Source of the DNA: Yamagishiella unicocca
Lineage: Eukaryota > Chlorophyta > Chlorophyceae > Chlamydomonadales > Volvocaceae
Assembly: GCA_003116995.1 (NCBI GenBank)
Contig: BDSL01000098.1
Location: forward strand, 186,001-250,000
Direction: 5' to 3'
Length of the DNA stretch: 64,000 bases
In this document: piece after piece, positions 1-11,066 of the stretch
Position numbering within the stretch: the stretch's first letter is position 1
How the letters are laid out: each line of letters opens with the position of its first letter
Notes under the pieces: generated by a model
Seen by the model: the letters and a program-made list of their open reading frames with translations, nothing else
Database searches by the model: none
What the model was told of the DNA's origin: nothing
Position numbers and translations under genes: made by a program

Positions 1-1
1 C

Positions 2-678
2 CCAGGCACGCTGGCTGCCTGCAAGGGCGCGGCCCTGGCCCTCAGCTCCGCCAAACTCGCCCAGTCCAAGCTCAGCCGCCAGGTAAGCGGGTGGCCCCCG
101 GCAAGCTCCCTGGCATGGACCCGATGGGCTGCGGCAGGCGGGCGGCACCCGCCCGGCTTCTCGCTGCGTGTGATGGACGACCACGCTTGGTGAATTACCC
201 TCTCGCCACTCGGGTACCGGCCTGTGTACGGGACGGGACGGGGTCGGGCCGGAGCGAGTCGCGCCTTCCCATGCCCCCCCGACGTCGCGAGTCTCTCAGC
301 CCGCAACCCCAAACTAGCGCACCCAACAAACCACCTGGCCAACCACGTGTCCGCCCCCCTGCTTCCGAGCCGCACCGGCGGGGTTAGTCATTTGGAGGCG
401 GGCCGTCCGCCCGAGCCCTCCAGCATGCAGCATCCAAAATGCTTTAGCTGCACTCGTCTCCCAGTGATTACTTCTCCCAGCTTTACTATGTCGTATCAAC
501 CAGTTATCTCTACACCCCCCGCGGCTGCTACCCCCGGCGGTTGCTCCCCCCCTGCTGCCCCCTCCCTCCAACCAATCTTTTATGCACCCCCCCCCTGCTG
601 CCCCCCCCCCGGCTGCCCCCGCAGCATCTCGCGAACGCTCAGCAGCTCCACCAGCAATTACCCGCCCTGGAGCTGTAG
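2..678 (+). CDS. 3' end of an unidentified gene (two terminal exons)
   Basis: Position 2-82 reads open in a frame rich in Ala, Leu, Ser, Lys and Gln (ending KLAQSKLSRQ) and stops at a good donor, CAG|GTAAGC. A pyrimidine-rich tract ends in GCAG at 621-624, and exon 625-678 continues in the same phase as HLANAQQLHQQLPALEL and a TAG stop at 676-678. The joined tail would form one amphipathic, possibly coiled-coil helix. Only about 44 residues are visible, so the product cannot be named. An alternative reading runs past 678 in another frame to a TAA at 752, but it does not match the phase of the first exon. The intron (83-624) is C-rich and shows no feature. Confidence 0.5.
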
Positions 679-2670
679 CAACGAGTACGACGCGTACGAC
701 AGTTACCGACGTCAGAAGGTGCAAGTGGGCCAGGCCGTGGATGGTTCCGAATAACTGAGCGAGCGAGGGGCGGCTGTGTATGGAGCCGTGTGGGGGGCCG
801 GGGGGGGGGATAGGCGGGGATGGGTACAAAAGGAATCCGCGAATCCGCGGCCGATGGGGGTCCAGAAGAGATGGCTGGCGAGTAGACGGAAGTGCTGTGG
901 AGTCGTAAGATAACGGTGACGTAGACTAGTAGGAAACATTTGGTGCTGTGAAAGGCGACTAAGTGGTGAGCTAAGTAAAGGCGGCGGGAAGAGAGGCTGG
1001 GCGTAAGGAAATGAACGCCGGTCGGAATAACGTGAAGCCAATGGTCGCGACGACGGGGTGTCGCAGTACAGCTCGATGGTGGGTGGGCCCGGGTGCCGGG
1101 TCCGCGCGGGGGGTGTGTGTTTCGTGCATTGCGGATGGGCGCTGAAGAACTTGAGGGGTTTGTGTTGGTCCCTCCGCCGGCAGCCATCGCAATGAACGCG
1201 CAAACGAGGCGTCATGCCGTGTGTCCTTGTCAGCGGGGGGAAGGGGGTGGCGAGAAGACCCGGTTACACGACACCGGAAACTGGCGTGGGGGCGAGAAGA
1301 CGTCGTTACAAGGAATAGGAACCGGCGGGGGGCGGCCGCTCCGTGGGGCTTGCGGCTCGGACCCGGAGGTGGGGCTTGCGGCTCGGACCCGGTGAACGGA
1401 GGTGCGGCCCGGACGACACGGTGCGGTGTTGTAGCGAGTCTGCAGGCTCGTGCCCTGCCTAAGGCATACGTTAGCGTAATTATACGTCTTACGTTGCTCA
1501 CCCGGGCACGCCAACATGCGGGCCACCGGACGGTTCACGTGACGTGCATGCAATGCAAGCCCAATGGGGGCCGTATCGGTACGGCGTCGCTTGTTTGGAC
1601 GGCGTGCTGAGTGGCGGTGAGCTGCCACGAGTGTTGGTGCGGCGAACTAGGACGAGGACCGCGGTGGCAGGCCGTGACATGCCTCGTAGGCGCCCTCGTC
1701 GGTTTTCAGGGGTTCATCCCGCGTGCAGCAGGCGACGGGCGGTCCGTTAAGCGAGGCAGAATATACAGAAGCTAAGAATCGGCCACGCGGCTTCCGAATG
1801 ACGTCGGAAGGGCGGGGGGGCCCGCAGCTGAAGCCCGGCCGAGCCCGGTGACATCAGGTACTCGTAGCTACCCCTTGGACGGGTAAGTCCCCTTATGGCA
1901 GACAAGTTAATCGTATAGCTTCTCGAAGGTGCTCTGATGGCGCGTCGGAGCTTCTGGGCATGCTCAGAGGTGGCTGTCGGGGGGGGGGGCAAGGCCTGGC
2001 AGCGGGTTGCGAGGTGTTGCGGCAGGGGCGCGTCAGACCCAAGTCGCTGCCTTGCAGAATGGCACTATGTGAGTTATTTCATGGAATCATACCGTTAGCT
2101 TGCGAGCTCTTAAATCTGGCGCTTCGCTGAGCGAGGACGGCGAATGTGTGTCTTCATGTAGTACGGCGGTGGATGCTTTGTCCTTGAAACCTCAATTGCC
2201 GCTGGAGTACATGTGAAATGAAAACACACTCATCAAGAGAATACATGCGGACTGTGCGCTACTTTGCATACGATTTTCGCGGTTCGGTTAGCCTCCTCTG
2301 CGTGGGTCCACGCAAGCCAAAAGAGAACACCGTTTAGCTGCAGAGCGTTGGCGATATACACATCGACTGAAATCAACTACACTACAGCTAACTCCACATT
2401 CCATCTCTGCCGCGGCCGTCGGCCCTGGCGTCTTCACCACCACCCGCGAGAAGCCGCACAATGTGCCTTGTAAAAGCTGCGTTGCGCACCTAAAATAACA
2501 TGATTGAACTTCTGACTGCACATGCGCCATCGTCGCGGCGCTCGCTCAGTGTCCGCCAACTTGAGCGAAGTCACTTCGGTCACTACGCAGGTTCGTGGCC
2601 GCTACGCTCGCACCGCTTGACCTAACCGTTTGCTGAAGTGAAGGTCTCTAAATTGTGACTCTTGGTGCAG
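679..2670. other. intergenic / 3' non-coding stretch
   Basis: No supported gene. It would hold the 3' UTR of the upstream gene and the promoter/5' UTR of the MIOX-like gene. Visible items are two copies of the intron-associated repeat (1251-1276 and a diverged one at 1289-1322), a copy of a second dispersed motif (GGAATCCGCGAATCCGCGGCC, about 830-851) and AT-richer sequence at 2050-2400. Open frames here lack the third-position G/C bias of the real genes. Confidence 0.5.
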
Positions 2671-2673
2671 GCG

Positions 2674-2711
2674 ATGCCCCTGCCTATTCGCAGGAGGCCT
2701 GTGTTGGAAGG
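2674..2711 (+). other. possible 5' non-coding or short coding exon of the MIOX-like gene
   Basis: An ATG at 2674 opens MPLPIRRRPVLE and is followed at 2711 by a good donor, G|GTAAGATTTC. Joining it directly to the next acceptor (GCAG at 3000-3003) gives a quick stop, so it is either a 5' UTR exon, an upstream ORF, or joined through an exon I cannot place. Confidence 0.25.
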
Positions 2712-3062
2712 TAAGATTTCGGTCTGGCGTGTGGGCGGCACCGCCCGGTTCGTCCGCATTAAGGCATTTTACTTTTAAGTGTGTAGTGCTGGGTCAGCAT
2801 GCGCTTGGTGTGGCGTTTCTCACCCTGCGGACTGCATATGCCGGTGACACAGCTTGGCTCTGCTGTTGGCCCGGCAGGGCGTGCCTGTCATTGCATTGTG
2901 TCACACAAGTTTCAAGTTGTATGATCTGTTGTCATATGAGCTTGCCGCACGCCTTTGTCCTTCGCCTCCCATCCAACTTACACGCTGGTCCTCAAATTGC
3001 GCAGGCCGGGCGACGATTACATCACGTGTTACACGATGAAAAAGTGTAGGAGCCATACAGCC

Positions 3063-6000
3063 ATGGCCCAGACCACCGACAGCACCCTCGACACCGAGGA
3101 TTGCGGGTACGTGGTGACTTCCGCGCCAGAAAACGCGTTCTGCATCACCGACACCGACGGAGAATCGGGATGCTGCGGAAAGGACGCGGCAGCGGAGGAC
3201 GCGGGCTTCTGCTGCCAGCCAGCCGCCCCGCTGCACCACCGGCACCGCTCCACCAGCAGCAGCACGGCGCTCTCTTCGCTCAGCGGCCACTCCTCCCCGC
3301 CGATGCCGATGCGCCAGGCCACCAGCGGCACCGCCGCTCTGCGCGCCGAGGGCCTGGCGCGCGGCCTGCAGGTGGCAGCCGTGGAGGAGGAGGACCAGGG
3401 CGGCTCCGGCCTCCTGGGCGCTTTCGGCATCTTCACTTCCGACCAGTGGGCCACTCTCCAATCCGCGGTCACCGGATCCTCCCCCAGCCCCAGCCCCAGC
3501 CCCGCTGCAGCCTCCGCCCCCGTCGCCCCGGCGTTCAAACCCCCCCCGCCGCAGCCCCGCGGCCCGGACATGACACGATCCCCCGCGCCGCCAGCCCCTC
3601 CTCCCGCTGCGTCTCCTCGTCTCCCCGAGGCCCGAACCGCAAGCCCGCTGCCTCCGCTCTCACCTGTCAACGGCATTGGCGGTCACGGCATTGGCGGCGG
3701 CGGCGGCGGCGGCCGCGACGGCGGTGTTACGCCTCCGCACGCCGCGGTGAGCAGCTCCGAGGGCGCGGACCGGACCTCCCCGGGCGGCTCCAGCGGCTCT
3801 ATTGCGTCGCTGTGGGCCGCTGTGAACCAGGCGTCCGCCAGCAATGCGTACGAGAGCACGGACGACAACGCGCAGGCGGGCCACGGCCGGGGCTGGTCCG
3901 CCGCCAGCCGGCAGCTGCGAGTGCCCTCCGCGTCGTCCTCCTCCCAGGCGCCGGCGCCCGTCATCGCCGCCGCCGGGCCCGCCCTCCATCACGACTCCGG
4001 CCCCGTCGGCCACCAGCACCACCACCACCACCAACAACAACAACACAGCTTCAAGCACGCGCAGCCGCAGCTCCAGCCGCAGCAATATCACCAGCCGCAG
4101 CAGTACCACCAGCCGCAGCCCGAGCCTTACCTCAGCTTCCGCCACACCCACCACGCGGCGCACGTAGTGGACGGCGGCGACAGCGCCGCACCTGACTCCC
4201 CCGGCGGCAGCCCAACGCTCCGCTCCTCCTCCTGCACGTCGGGCAGCACCTTCGGCCACGCCCGCAACCACATGTTGCACGGCTACTACAGCCACCAGCC
4301 GGGCTACTCCGGCACGGAGGGGGGCTACAGCCGCAGCGGCGAGGCCTCCCGATCCAACTCCCGCAAGAGCGTCGACATTGGGCAACACAGCAACCTCCGC
4401 CAGGCAAGCCAGCCGGCGGCGGCGGCGGCTCCGCCGCCGCCTCAGCCGCATGTCCAGCCGCCGGCGCCGCCGGCGCCGGCGCCGCAGCCGCCGCACTCGC
4501 CGTCGCACCACCGCCGTACCTCCGTGCTGGCGCTGCCGGCGCAGCCCACGTCGTACACCACGTACGGCTACCGCCGGGCGCGGTCTTCCCTGGCCGCGTT
4601 GGAGCAGGGCAGTCCGCGGCTCGGCGGCGGCGTCGGCGGAATGATCACCGTGGACAGCTCCAGCAGCAGCGAGGACGACGAGGAGGAGGCCACCAGGCGC
4701 ATCACGGCCGCCTTCCGGACCCACACGGGGATGTCTCGTAGCAGCGGCTGGGGGCTGCTGGGTGTGGACTCGGCGCCCACGACCCCCACCTGCGATGCGG
4801 CGCGCCGGGAGTACTGGACGAGCGGAGTGCAGAGCAGCGGCCTGAACTTGGGCACCAGCAACAACTGCGGGGGGGCCGAGGCGGGCGGCGCGGCTGCGGG
4901 GGCCGGAGGACAGGTGCGGCGAGGGGGGGGAGGGGAGGGGGTTCTCGAGGTGGCGGCGTTGGCGAGCAAGGGGGGTCGGAAGTAAGGAGGGTTGCGGGAC
5001 GCGGCGGTAGGCTGGGCTGGGCGGGGGTGCGGGAGGGGAGGCGGCGGGAGGGAAGGGGCGTGACTGGGCTGGAGCATTGCCGGGAGGAGGGGGGTACAGA
5101 GAGGAGGAGGAGGCTGGCCGGGGTGCGGGGGCTGTAGGCGGTGTGGGATGCGGATTGATGGCGCGGCGCTGGCGGGGGTGGCGGGGATGGCTGCTCGGCA
5201 TAGGGGGTAAGCGGCGAGCCTGTGACCGAGGAAATATGTTCATGTGTTTTGAACGTGACGTTTAAGCTCGAGGTAAGGGGGACGGGGCCTCAGGGAGCTG
5301 GATCCAGGCCGCGTAGCGGCGGGAGGGCAGCTGGGTTGGTAGTGTGGGAGTCGATGTCATTGCAGTCGACGGCGGCAGCAGCAGCAGCTGCAGCCGCCCC
5401 TGGTGGGACCACCCGGGGGACGTGGTGCGCGCGGCCGCGACGATGGCACCCGAGACGGGCTTTCCCGGGCTGCAGGCGGACCGTGCGGCACACCGTCTGT
5501 AGCGCCCTGTTCGATTAGGCTGGCGGGGGGCAGCGCAGCTGAAGGGGGCCGTGGTAGCAGGATCTTGAGGCGGGCCACCTCGCACCGCACTGAGCGCCGC
5601 AGTTGAGCGCCCTTGCCCACGGGGCCGGTGTCGGCCCTGATCACCTCTTTCACCTCTTTCAACTCTTTCACCTTTTTCACCTCTTTCAACTCTTTTAACT
5701 CTTTCAACTCTTTCACGTCTTTGTCCTCTAGATTGCCTCCTGACAGTGCGCAAAACCCACCCACTGCCCCCCCCCCGGGCCCCTGTCCCCCTGCCCCTTC
5801 CCCCCCCCTGCTGTCCTCCGCCCCGCTGCCGCAGGAGTCCGGTGACGGCGAGGGCGACACGGGCGGACCGCTGACTCGCAAGCGCAGCAGCTACCACCTG
5901 ACCAACTCCCACGCGGCGGTGGAGCTGTTTCTGCGCCTCAACCACGCCAGGCAGACCATGGACTTCGTGAAGCGCCAGGTGGGGGTCGAGGGGGGGGTGC

Positions 6001-8694
6001 AGCGGGTCGGCGGGGGGGGGGAGATGTAAAAATGACCCGTTTGCGCGACGTGGGTAGAGGACGCCTGGTTGCGCGCGCATGCTGGCGCACTTGGGTTGAC
6101 TGCCGAGAAGCTTGCGGAGGTGATTGACTGCCGAGAAGCTTGCGGAGGTGATTGACTGCCGAGAAGCTTGCGGAGGTGATTGACTGCCGAGAAGCTTGCG
6201 GAGGTGATTGACTGCCGAGAAGCTTGCGGAGGTGATTGACTGCCGAGAAGCTTGCGGAGGTGGCTCGGCGGCGGCCTGTTAAAGAGCAACAAACAACTAA
6301 TATGCGGTTGCGTATGATGCGCGAAACGGAGGACCGGGTTGGCGGATTGGGGCATGGCGAGGCGGGACGCGGTGAAGCCCGGCTCCGTCCCAGCTCGGAT
6401 CTAAACCGTCACCGTGGAGATGATATAGAGGAGGGGCTGTGTGGGGGGGCTGGGTGCGATTGGGGTGTAGGTTTTTTCACAGAGTTGGGGGGCAGGGGAC
6501 TTGCCGACGGGGTGGCTGCCCAAGCAAGGAAGGAGGGGTGCCAACCGCCCACAGATCACCAGGACCTGTTACAACCTGCCCACCCCTCCCCTTGTGCATG
6601 CTCCTGTACCACCATAACCTGCCCCACGGCTCATCGGCTTTGTCCCCGCTCGCGTTTTTCTTTTTTTCTTTTTGTTTTACCCTGCTCGCTCCCGTCCTCC
6701 CTCCCCGCAGACCCAGCTGTTCGCCAGCCTGGATAAGGCCCAGATGACGGTGTGGGAGGCGCTGCAGACCATGGACGAGCTGCGGGAGTACGAGGCGGTG
6801 CTGATGGCCGACCCGGGGGAGGTGCAGGTGGGCGAGGGGTAGGGGGGTTTGACAAGAGAATCCGCGGATCCACGGCCGGGTAGGGGGGGAAGGGGAGGAG
6901 GGGGGAGGGGGGAGGGGCGTGTCATGTCAGCGGGGGTTGAAGGCCAGGGGTCCGGGGGGGGGGCCAAGGCACGCCTCATTGGAAGCACTTAGCCCCCCAA
7001 GGACGTACGTGATGCAAAACGGTTGCCGCTGCTGAGTCCATCCTTGCCCGAAGTTCGGGCTTCCTGCTCCAGCCTGCACGCTTGTTCCCTTTCCATATAT
7101 CGCTACTGCTGCCGCTGCTGCTGCTGCTGCCGCCGCTGCTGCTGCCGCCGCTGCTGCTGCTGCTGCTGCCGCCGCTGCTGCTGCCGCCGCTGCTGGTGAT
7201 GATGATGGTGATAATGATGATGCTCGTCCCGCCGCTTGCAGGAGGTTTCGGAGCTGTCGCTGCGGGACCACGCCTTTCAGACCGCGGAGCTGTGCCGCCT
7301 GCACCACCCCGAGCACGACTGGCTGCACCTAGTGGGCCTTATACACGGCCTGGGCAAGCTGCTGGCGCATCGCAGGTCCGGAGGGGCGCTCAGGAGGAGG
7401 AGGAGGAGGGGGAGGAAGAGGAGGGGGAGGAGGAGGGGGAAGAGGAGGAGGGTGAGGGGGAGCAGCAGCAGCAGGGGCGGTAGATGCCGGCTACCGTCCT
7501 TGGTAGCCCTCCGCGCGAAGCGCCACGCAATCCCTAAAACCCTAAAGCCCTCGCCTCGCCCAACAACTCGGCACCAGCCCCTCAACCCCGCCAGCTGGGC
7601 TGGGGCCGCGCTCAGCCCCTCTCACCCGACCCTCCGCCTCGCTCAGCCCCCTGGGCCCCGTTCCAACCCCCCTTCCCGCCCCCTCCCGCCCACCCCCCCA
7701 CCCGGGCGCTGCAGGTTCGGCTCGCAGCCTCAGTGGGCAGTCTGCGGCGAGACGTACCCGCTGGGCTGCCGCTTCTCTCCGCACATCCTCGGCAGCCAGT
7801 ACTTCACAGCCAACCCGGACCGCCGCCGGCGGCTGTACAACACCCCCACCGGGCTGTACGGCCCCGGCTGCGGGCTGCTGAACGTGGTGATGTCCTGGTC
7901 GGCGCCGGAGTACCTGTACCTGGTGCTCATGCTCAACAGCGCGAGGCTGCCGCAGGTGTGTAGGATGCGAGTGGGCGCCGACAGACCCGGGGGTCGGGGG
8001 TAGGCTTTCGAGGGTGCCGGTGGTGGTGGTGGTGGTTTCGGAGGTGTGTGGTGGGAGGGGAGCTTATGGCGGGTGCTGGGGTGCACCCGATCCCCTACCC
8101 TAGCGCATGCCCCAACCCTGGAGCCGTGCGCTACCACTCCATTCCGAAGCAAACAAGACCCGCGTAGTGAGGTTCCGTGCACGAAAGAAAAACCGTATAG
8201 GATTAGACGTCTTGAGATGCGTGCTGGAGGACTTGGTCGAGGAAACTAAAATCGGAAGTCAGCCCCGTAGTGATGGCGGCGCGGGGACAGCACCGTGGGT
8301 AGTCGGCTGTCGTCGTGCGCACGGCGCCGTTGCAGGGCGCTCCCTCGAGTGCAATGCCACGCCTCATAAACCCTGCCAAAACCCCAACCAAACCCCAACA
8401 AACCCCTAACAAAACCCTGTATTACCCCCGCCCCCAACTCGCGCCCCCCAGGACGCGCTGTGGATCTTGCGCCACGCCAAATTCCTGACGCTGGCCCGCC
8501 CGCACAGCTGCTACCAGCCGCTGTGCTCCGCCGAGGACCTGGGTCGCATGGCGCTGCTACGCTCCTTCCAGGGGCTCGCCGCGTATCGCCGAGTGGAGCT
8601 GCCGGAGGGGTTTGCGCTGCAGGGTGAGGAGCGCACCGCCTACTACTCGGGTCTCATCGCCAAGTACATTGGCTCGGACAAGCTGCTGTGGTAG
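3063..8694 (+). CDS. MIOX-domain protein with long disordered N-terminus; probable pseudoenzyme
   Basis: Exons 3063-4913, 5835-5978, 6711-6827, 7242-7375, 7715-7955, 8452-8694 join in phase to about 909 aa (an in-frame ATG at 3036 is the alternative start). Residues 1-620 are Ser/Pro/Gln/His/Gly-rich with a Cys-rich start. From about 640 the protein follows myo-inositol oxygenase: NHARQTMDFVKRQ, MTVWEALQTMDEL, DHAFQTAEL, DWLHLVGLIHGLGK, PQWAVCGETYPLGC, NPD, VVMSWSAPEYLY, YYSGLIAKY, C-terminal LLW. Normal MIOX is ~285 aa and opens myo-inositol to D-glucuronate on a diiron centre (mouse His98, His123, Asp124, His194, His220, Asp253). Here His98 and His123 survive, but Asp124 is Gly (IHG), the WGHDEY His is Ala (WSAPEY), the FHSFYPWH segment is RHAKFLTLA, and the Asp of FNKFDLYT is Ala. 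The intact frame and GC3 argue for a constrained, non-catalytic protein. Family assignment is firm; loss of activity is inferred from ligand loss. Confidence 0.85.
4914..5834 (+). other. MIOX-like gene intron 1 with CTTT-type tract
   Basis: Donor CAG|GTGCGG at 4913/4914, acceptor CCGCAG at 5829-5834. At 5642-5722 it carries an imperfect ~9-bp repeat (TTTCACCTC/TTTCAACTC) of about nine copies. Nothing else recognised. Confidence 0.6.
6096..6263 (+). repeat. 28-bp tandem repeat, six copies, in MIOX-like intron 2
   Basis: Six nearly identical consecutive copies of a 28-bp unit beginning TTGACTGCCGAGAAGC and ending GCGGAGGTGA. The array lies in intron 2 (5979-6710). A HindIII-type AAGCTT recurs in each copy. 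Length and near-identity suggest recent expansion. Confidence 0.9.
7104..7216 (+). repeat. GCTGCC/GCTGCT triplet microsatellite in MIOX-like intron 3
   Basis: Mixed CTG/CCG triplets followed by GATGATG repeats just upstream of the exon at 7242. Non-coding by the exon model. Confidence 0.8.
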
Positions 8695-9027
8695 TGATAG
8701 AAGGGGGGGCGGCGGAGCGTGCACTCGGGAGATTGGGGCAGCAGTAGTAGTAGGAGGGTTGCGCCCGTCTGCACGTTTTTTATTATTGGTTGGGTGGTGC
8801 GCTGTGTCCGATGGGCCGTGCCACGTCATCAGCGTCGTCAACGTCGTGGTGTCGTTGTGCCGTAGTATGCCGTACTGCTTTGGGATTGCGTCGCGGGGGC
8901 TCAGATGGCTCCGGAACCCCCCGCGTCCAATGCGCCCAATGCTCGAACCGCGGAGTTGAGTTGTGTTGGGTTGGGTTGTGTTCTCGTTGTGCTGCGGTTC
9001 GTTAGGTTTCTTTGCGTGGTGTGGTGC

Positions 9028-9032
9028 TGTAA
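9028..9032 (+). terminator. candidate polyadenylation signal (TGTAA) of the MIOX-like gene
   Basis: TGTAA is the usual poly(A) signal of chlamydomonadalean algae. This copy lies 334 nt downstream of the TAG at 8692-8694. The motif is short, so chance occurrence is possible. Confidence 0.35.
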
Positions 9033-11061
9033 GGCGGCGGATGCGTTTGCGAGGTCAATGGAAAGGGCTTTTCCGGCGTTGAGCTCAACGGATGGACGAG
9101 GGCCGGACGCACCGCTCCAGGGGCGGATTGCGGGGGGAGCTGCGCCCGGTGGGGTGGCTGGCGGCTGGGGCCTGCCGGGGCAACCGTGGTTGCGTGTTCT
9201 GCCAGCCGAGGGGAGAGCGGGCGCGGGACGCAATGAGCTGCTGGTGCTGCTGCTGCAGGAGGGGAAGGTCTCGGATGCGACGTTGCATCTTCGCCCGTGC
9301 CTTTGCCTGTGTGCGTAGAGATGAGGGGAGAGAAGGTCGGGCAGATGCTGGCAGCGCCATGCAGAGAGAGTGTGAGGGACGGGGCAGCGGCAGTGGAGAT
9401 ACGGTACCCTATTTCGCGGTACCAGCTGCGTCACGTCTTAGATTCGTTGTCTACAAGATTGTGCGTGCGGGCTCGTTGCCTCGGCAGCTGCGCGGCCCTC
9501 CGGGCCTGACCTAGCCTGGCCGGGGCCCCCAGCCTGCCGTGCCGAGGAGGCCCCTTTGAAGAGGTGTGCTTTGCGCTTCAACGCAGCAAAGAATAAGTGG
9601 TGTATCGAGCCGGGCAGCGGGGCGCACTATTTGCAGGGACCCGACCGGCGATGAGAAGAGACAACAAAAAAAGAGCGGGGAGAGCAGCCACAGTCTAGCT
9701 GCCGGATGTGGGGAGGCGGGGCGGGGACCCCCGCAGGCTCCCGCGAGGGTGGCGCGCCTAATGGCTGACCGGCACCTCCCGCAGCTGCCACCTGCCGGGC
9801 AGCCCTGACGGGCGGGCCTCGGGGGCTATGGCCGCCGTTGTGGGTGGTCGGGGCCGGCCGCCTGGGGCCCGGGCGCCTGGGAGGAGCTGCGAGGCTGGGA
9901 GGAGGTGTGATGACGCTAGGGGGGGCTGAGGCGGCTGCGGAGAGGGGCGGAGGGCCGCGGGACCCCCAGGGTTGGCGAAGTCCGTTGCGCCTTGTTCGGT
10001 GGGGCGTCGCGGCGTTGTCTTTAATGATGGGAGAAATGTCGGAGCAGCGTACCCCAGCAGTGTGGCAGCATTTGGTAGAGGTCGGTCGGATGCGCGTAGG
10101 TTGCGCAGGCCGACGCGGCCCCGACGTCACGTGGTACTACTCGAGGGAGGGGCTTCTTTCATCATCTGGCCTGATGCTGTCGGATGGCCGCGGTCTCTCC
10201 AGCTGCCCCCAAGCTGGCGGCACCGGCGTGGGGGGCGAGGTGGGCGAACGCGGATGGGACTGTCTGGCTGGCCTCGGGGAGCGTGTCCAGCAGCCGGTGT
10301 GTGGGCCGGCGTGGCGCTTCCGGGGCCGCGTTTGAGAGTGGAGAGCGCAGCTCGGGTGACTGACGGCACGGCGCGTGGTTCGCGGAGTGAGACGCGGGGG
10401 GGTCGACAGTGGGGAGCGGCATCGGGAGCCGCACGGCCCTGCCGCGGAGCTGCTGCTGGTCCTCAATCGCATTGGTGAACAACAATCGGTGTGTTTCGTG
10501 TCAGGAGGCTGTGACGACAGGAGAGGTGCTCTGGGGTGTTCGTGTGTGCGTGTGTGTTCGTGTTCGGGTCGTACGTATCGGCCTTGGCGCCCGCCAAAGC
10601 GGCAGCAGCTCTGGTGTTACAGTTGGCGATGGTCGCACTCGAGGACGACCATGCCATTCGCCGGGCCGGACGGAGGGTGTGCCAGTTTTGACGATGCTGC
10701 ACTTCGCAGTGGGCTCTGCGGCTCCCGTGTCGCGCCTCGACAGAGACGCGCTTGCAGGGCGCTAGGGGGCACTCTCTTGCCAGGATAAGGATGCGCTAAT
10801 CGCCGCTTGGGGCGTTATCAGGCAGATTCCGATAATGGCGGTATAGGTTGGCGCAGCGACGCCGTGACTGTCGAATGTTCGTTCGTTCCCTGTCTGAGTG
10901 GTTCGCCGATGCCGCGTGTAGTAGGAAGGTCGCGGGTTGGTCTGGCCAACTCATCGACCTCCACCAGCCATAATTCGGATGTAAGCTGAGAATTCAATTG
11001 AGTCTTTCAACTACATATTTGCATGTGACAATGGGAACAGGATATTGCGACCTGCGCTTTC

Positions 11062-11066
11062 TTACA
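11062..11066 (-). terminator. candidate polyadenylation signal of the Gln-rich gene
   Basis: TGTAA on the minus strand. No closer copy was found between it and the stop at 14440. Short motif, so weak. Confidence 0.25.

Noticed and set aside
3101..5243. Arg/Ala-rich frames overlapping the MIOX-like first exon on both strands
   Set aside because: Typical shadow frames of a GC3-rich exon; only the chosen frame joins in phase to the MIOX exons.
6096..6263. Possible CRISPR-like array
   Set aside because: Units abut with no unique spacers and lie in a eukaryotic intron; it is a simple tandem repeat. The same holds for the arrays at 40795, 48031 and 51541.
9045..11060. Several 100-180-codon frames in both directions
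   Set aside because: No domains, splice context or codon bias; expected by chance in GC-rich DNA.
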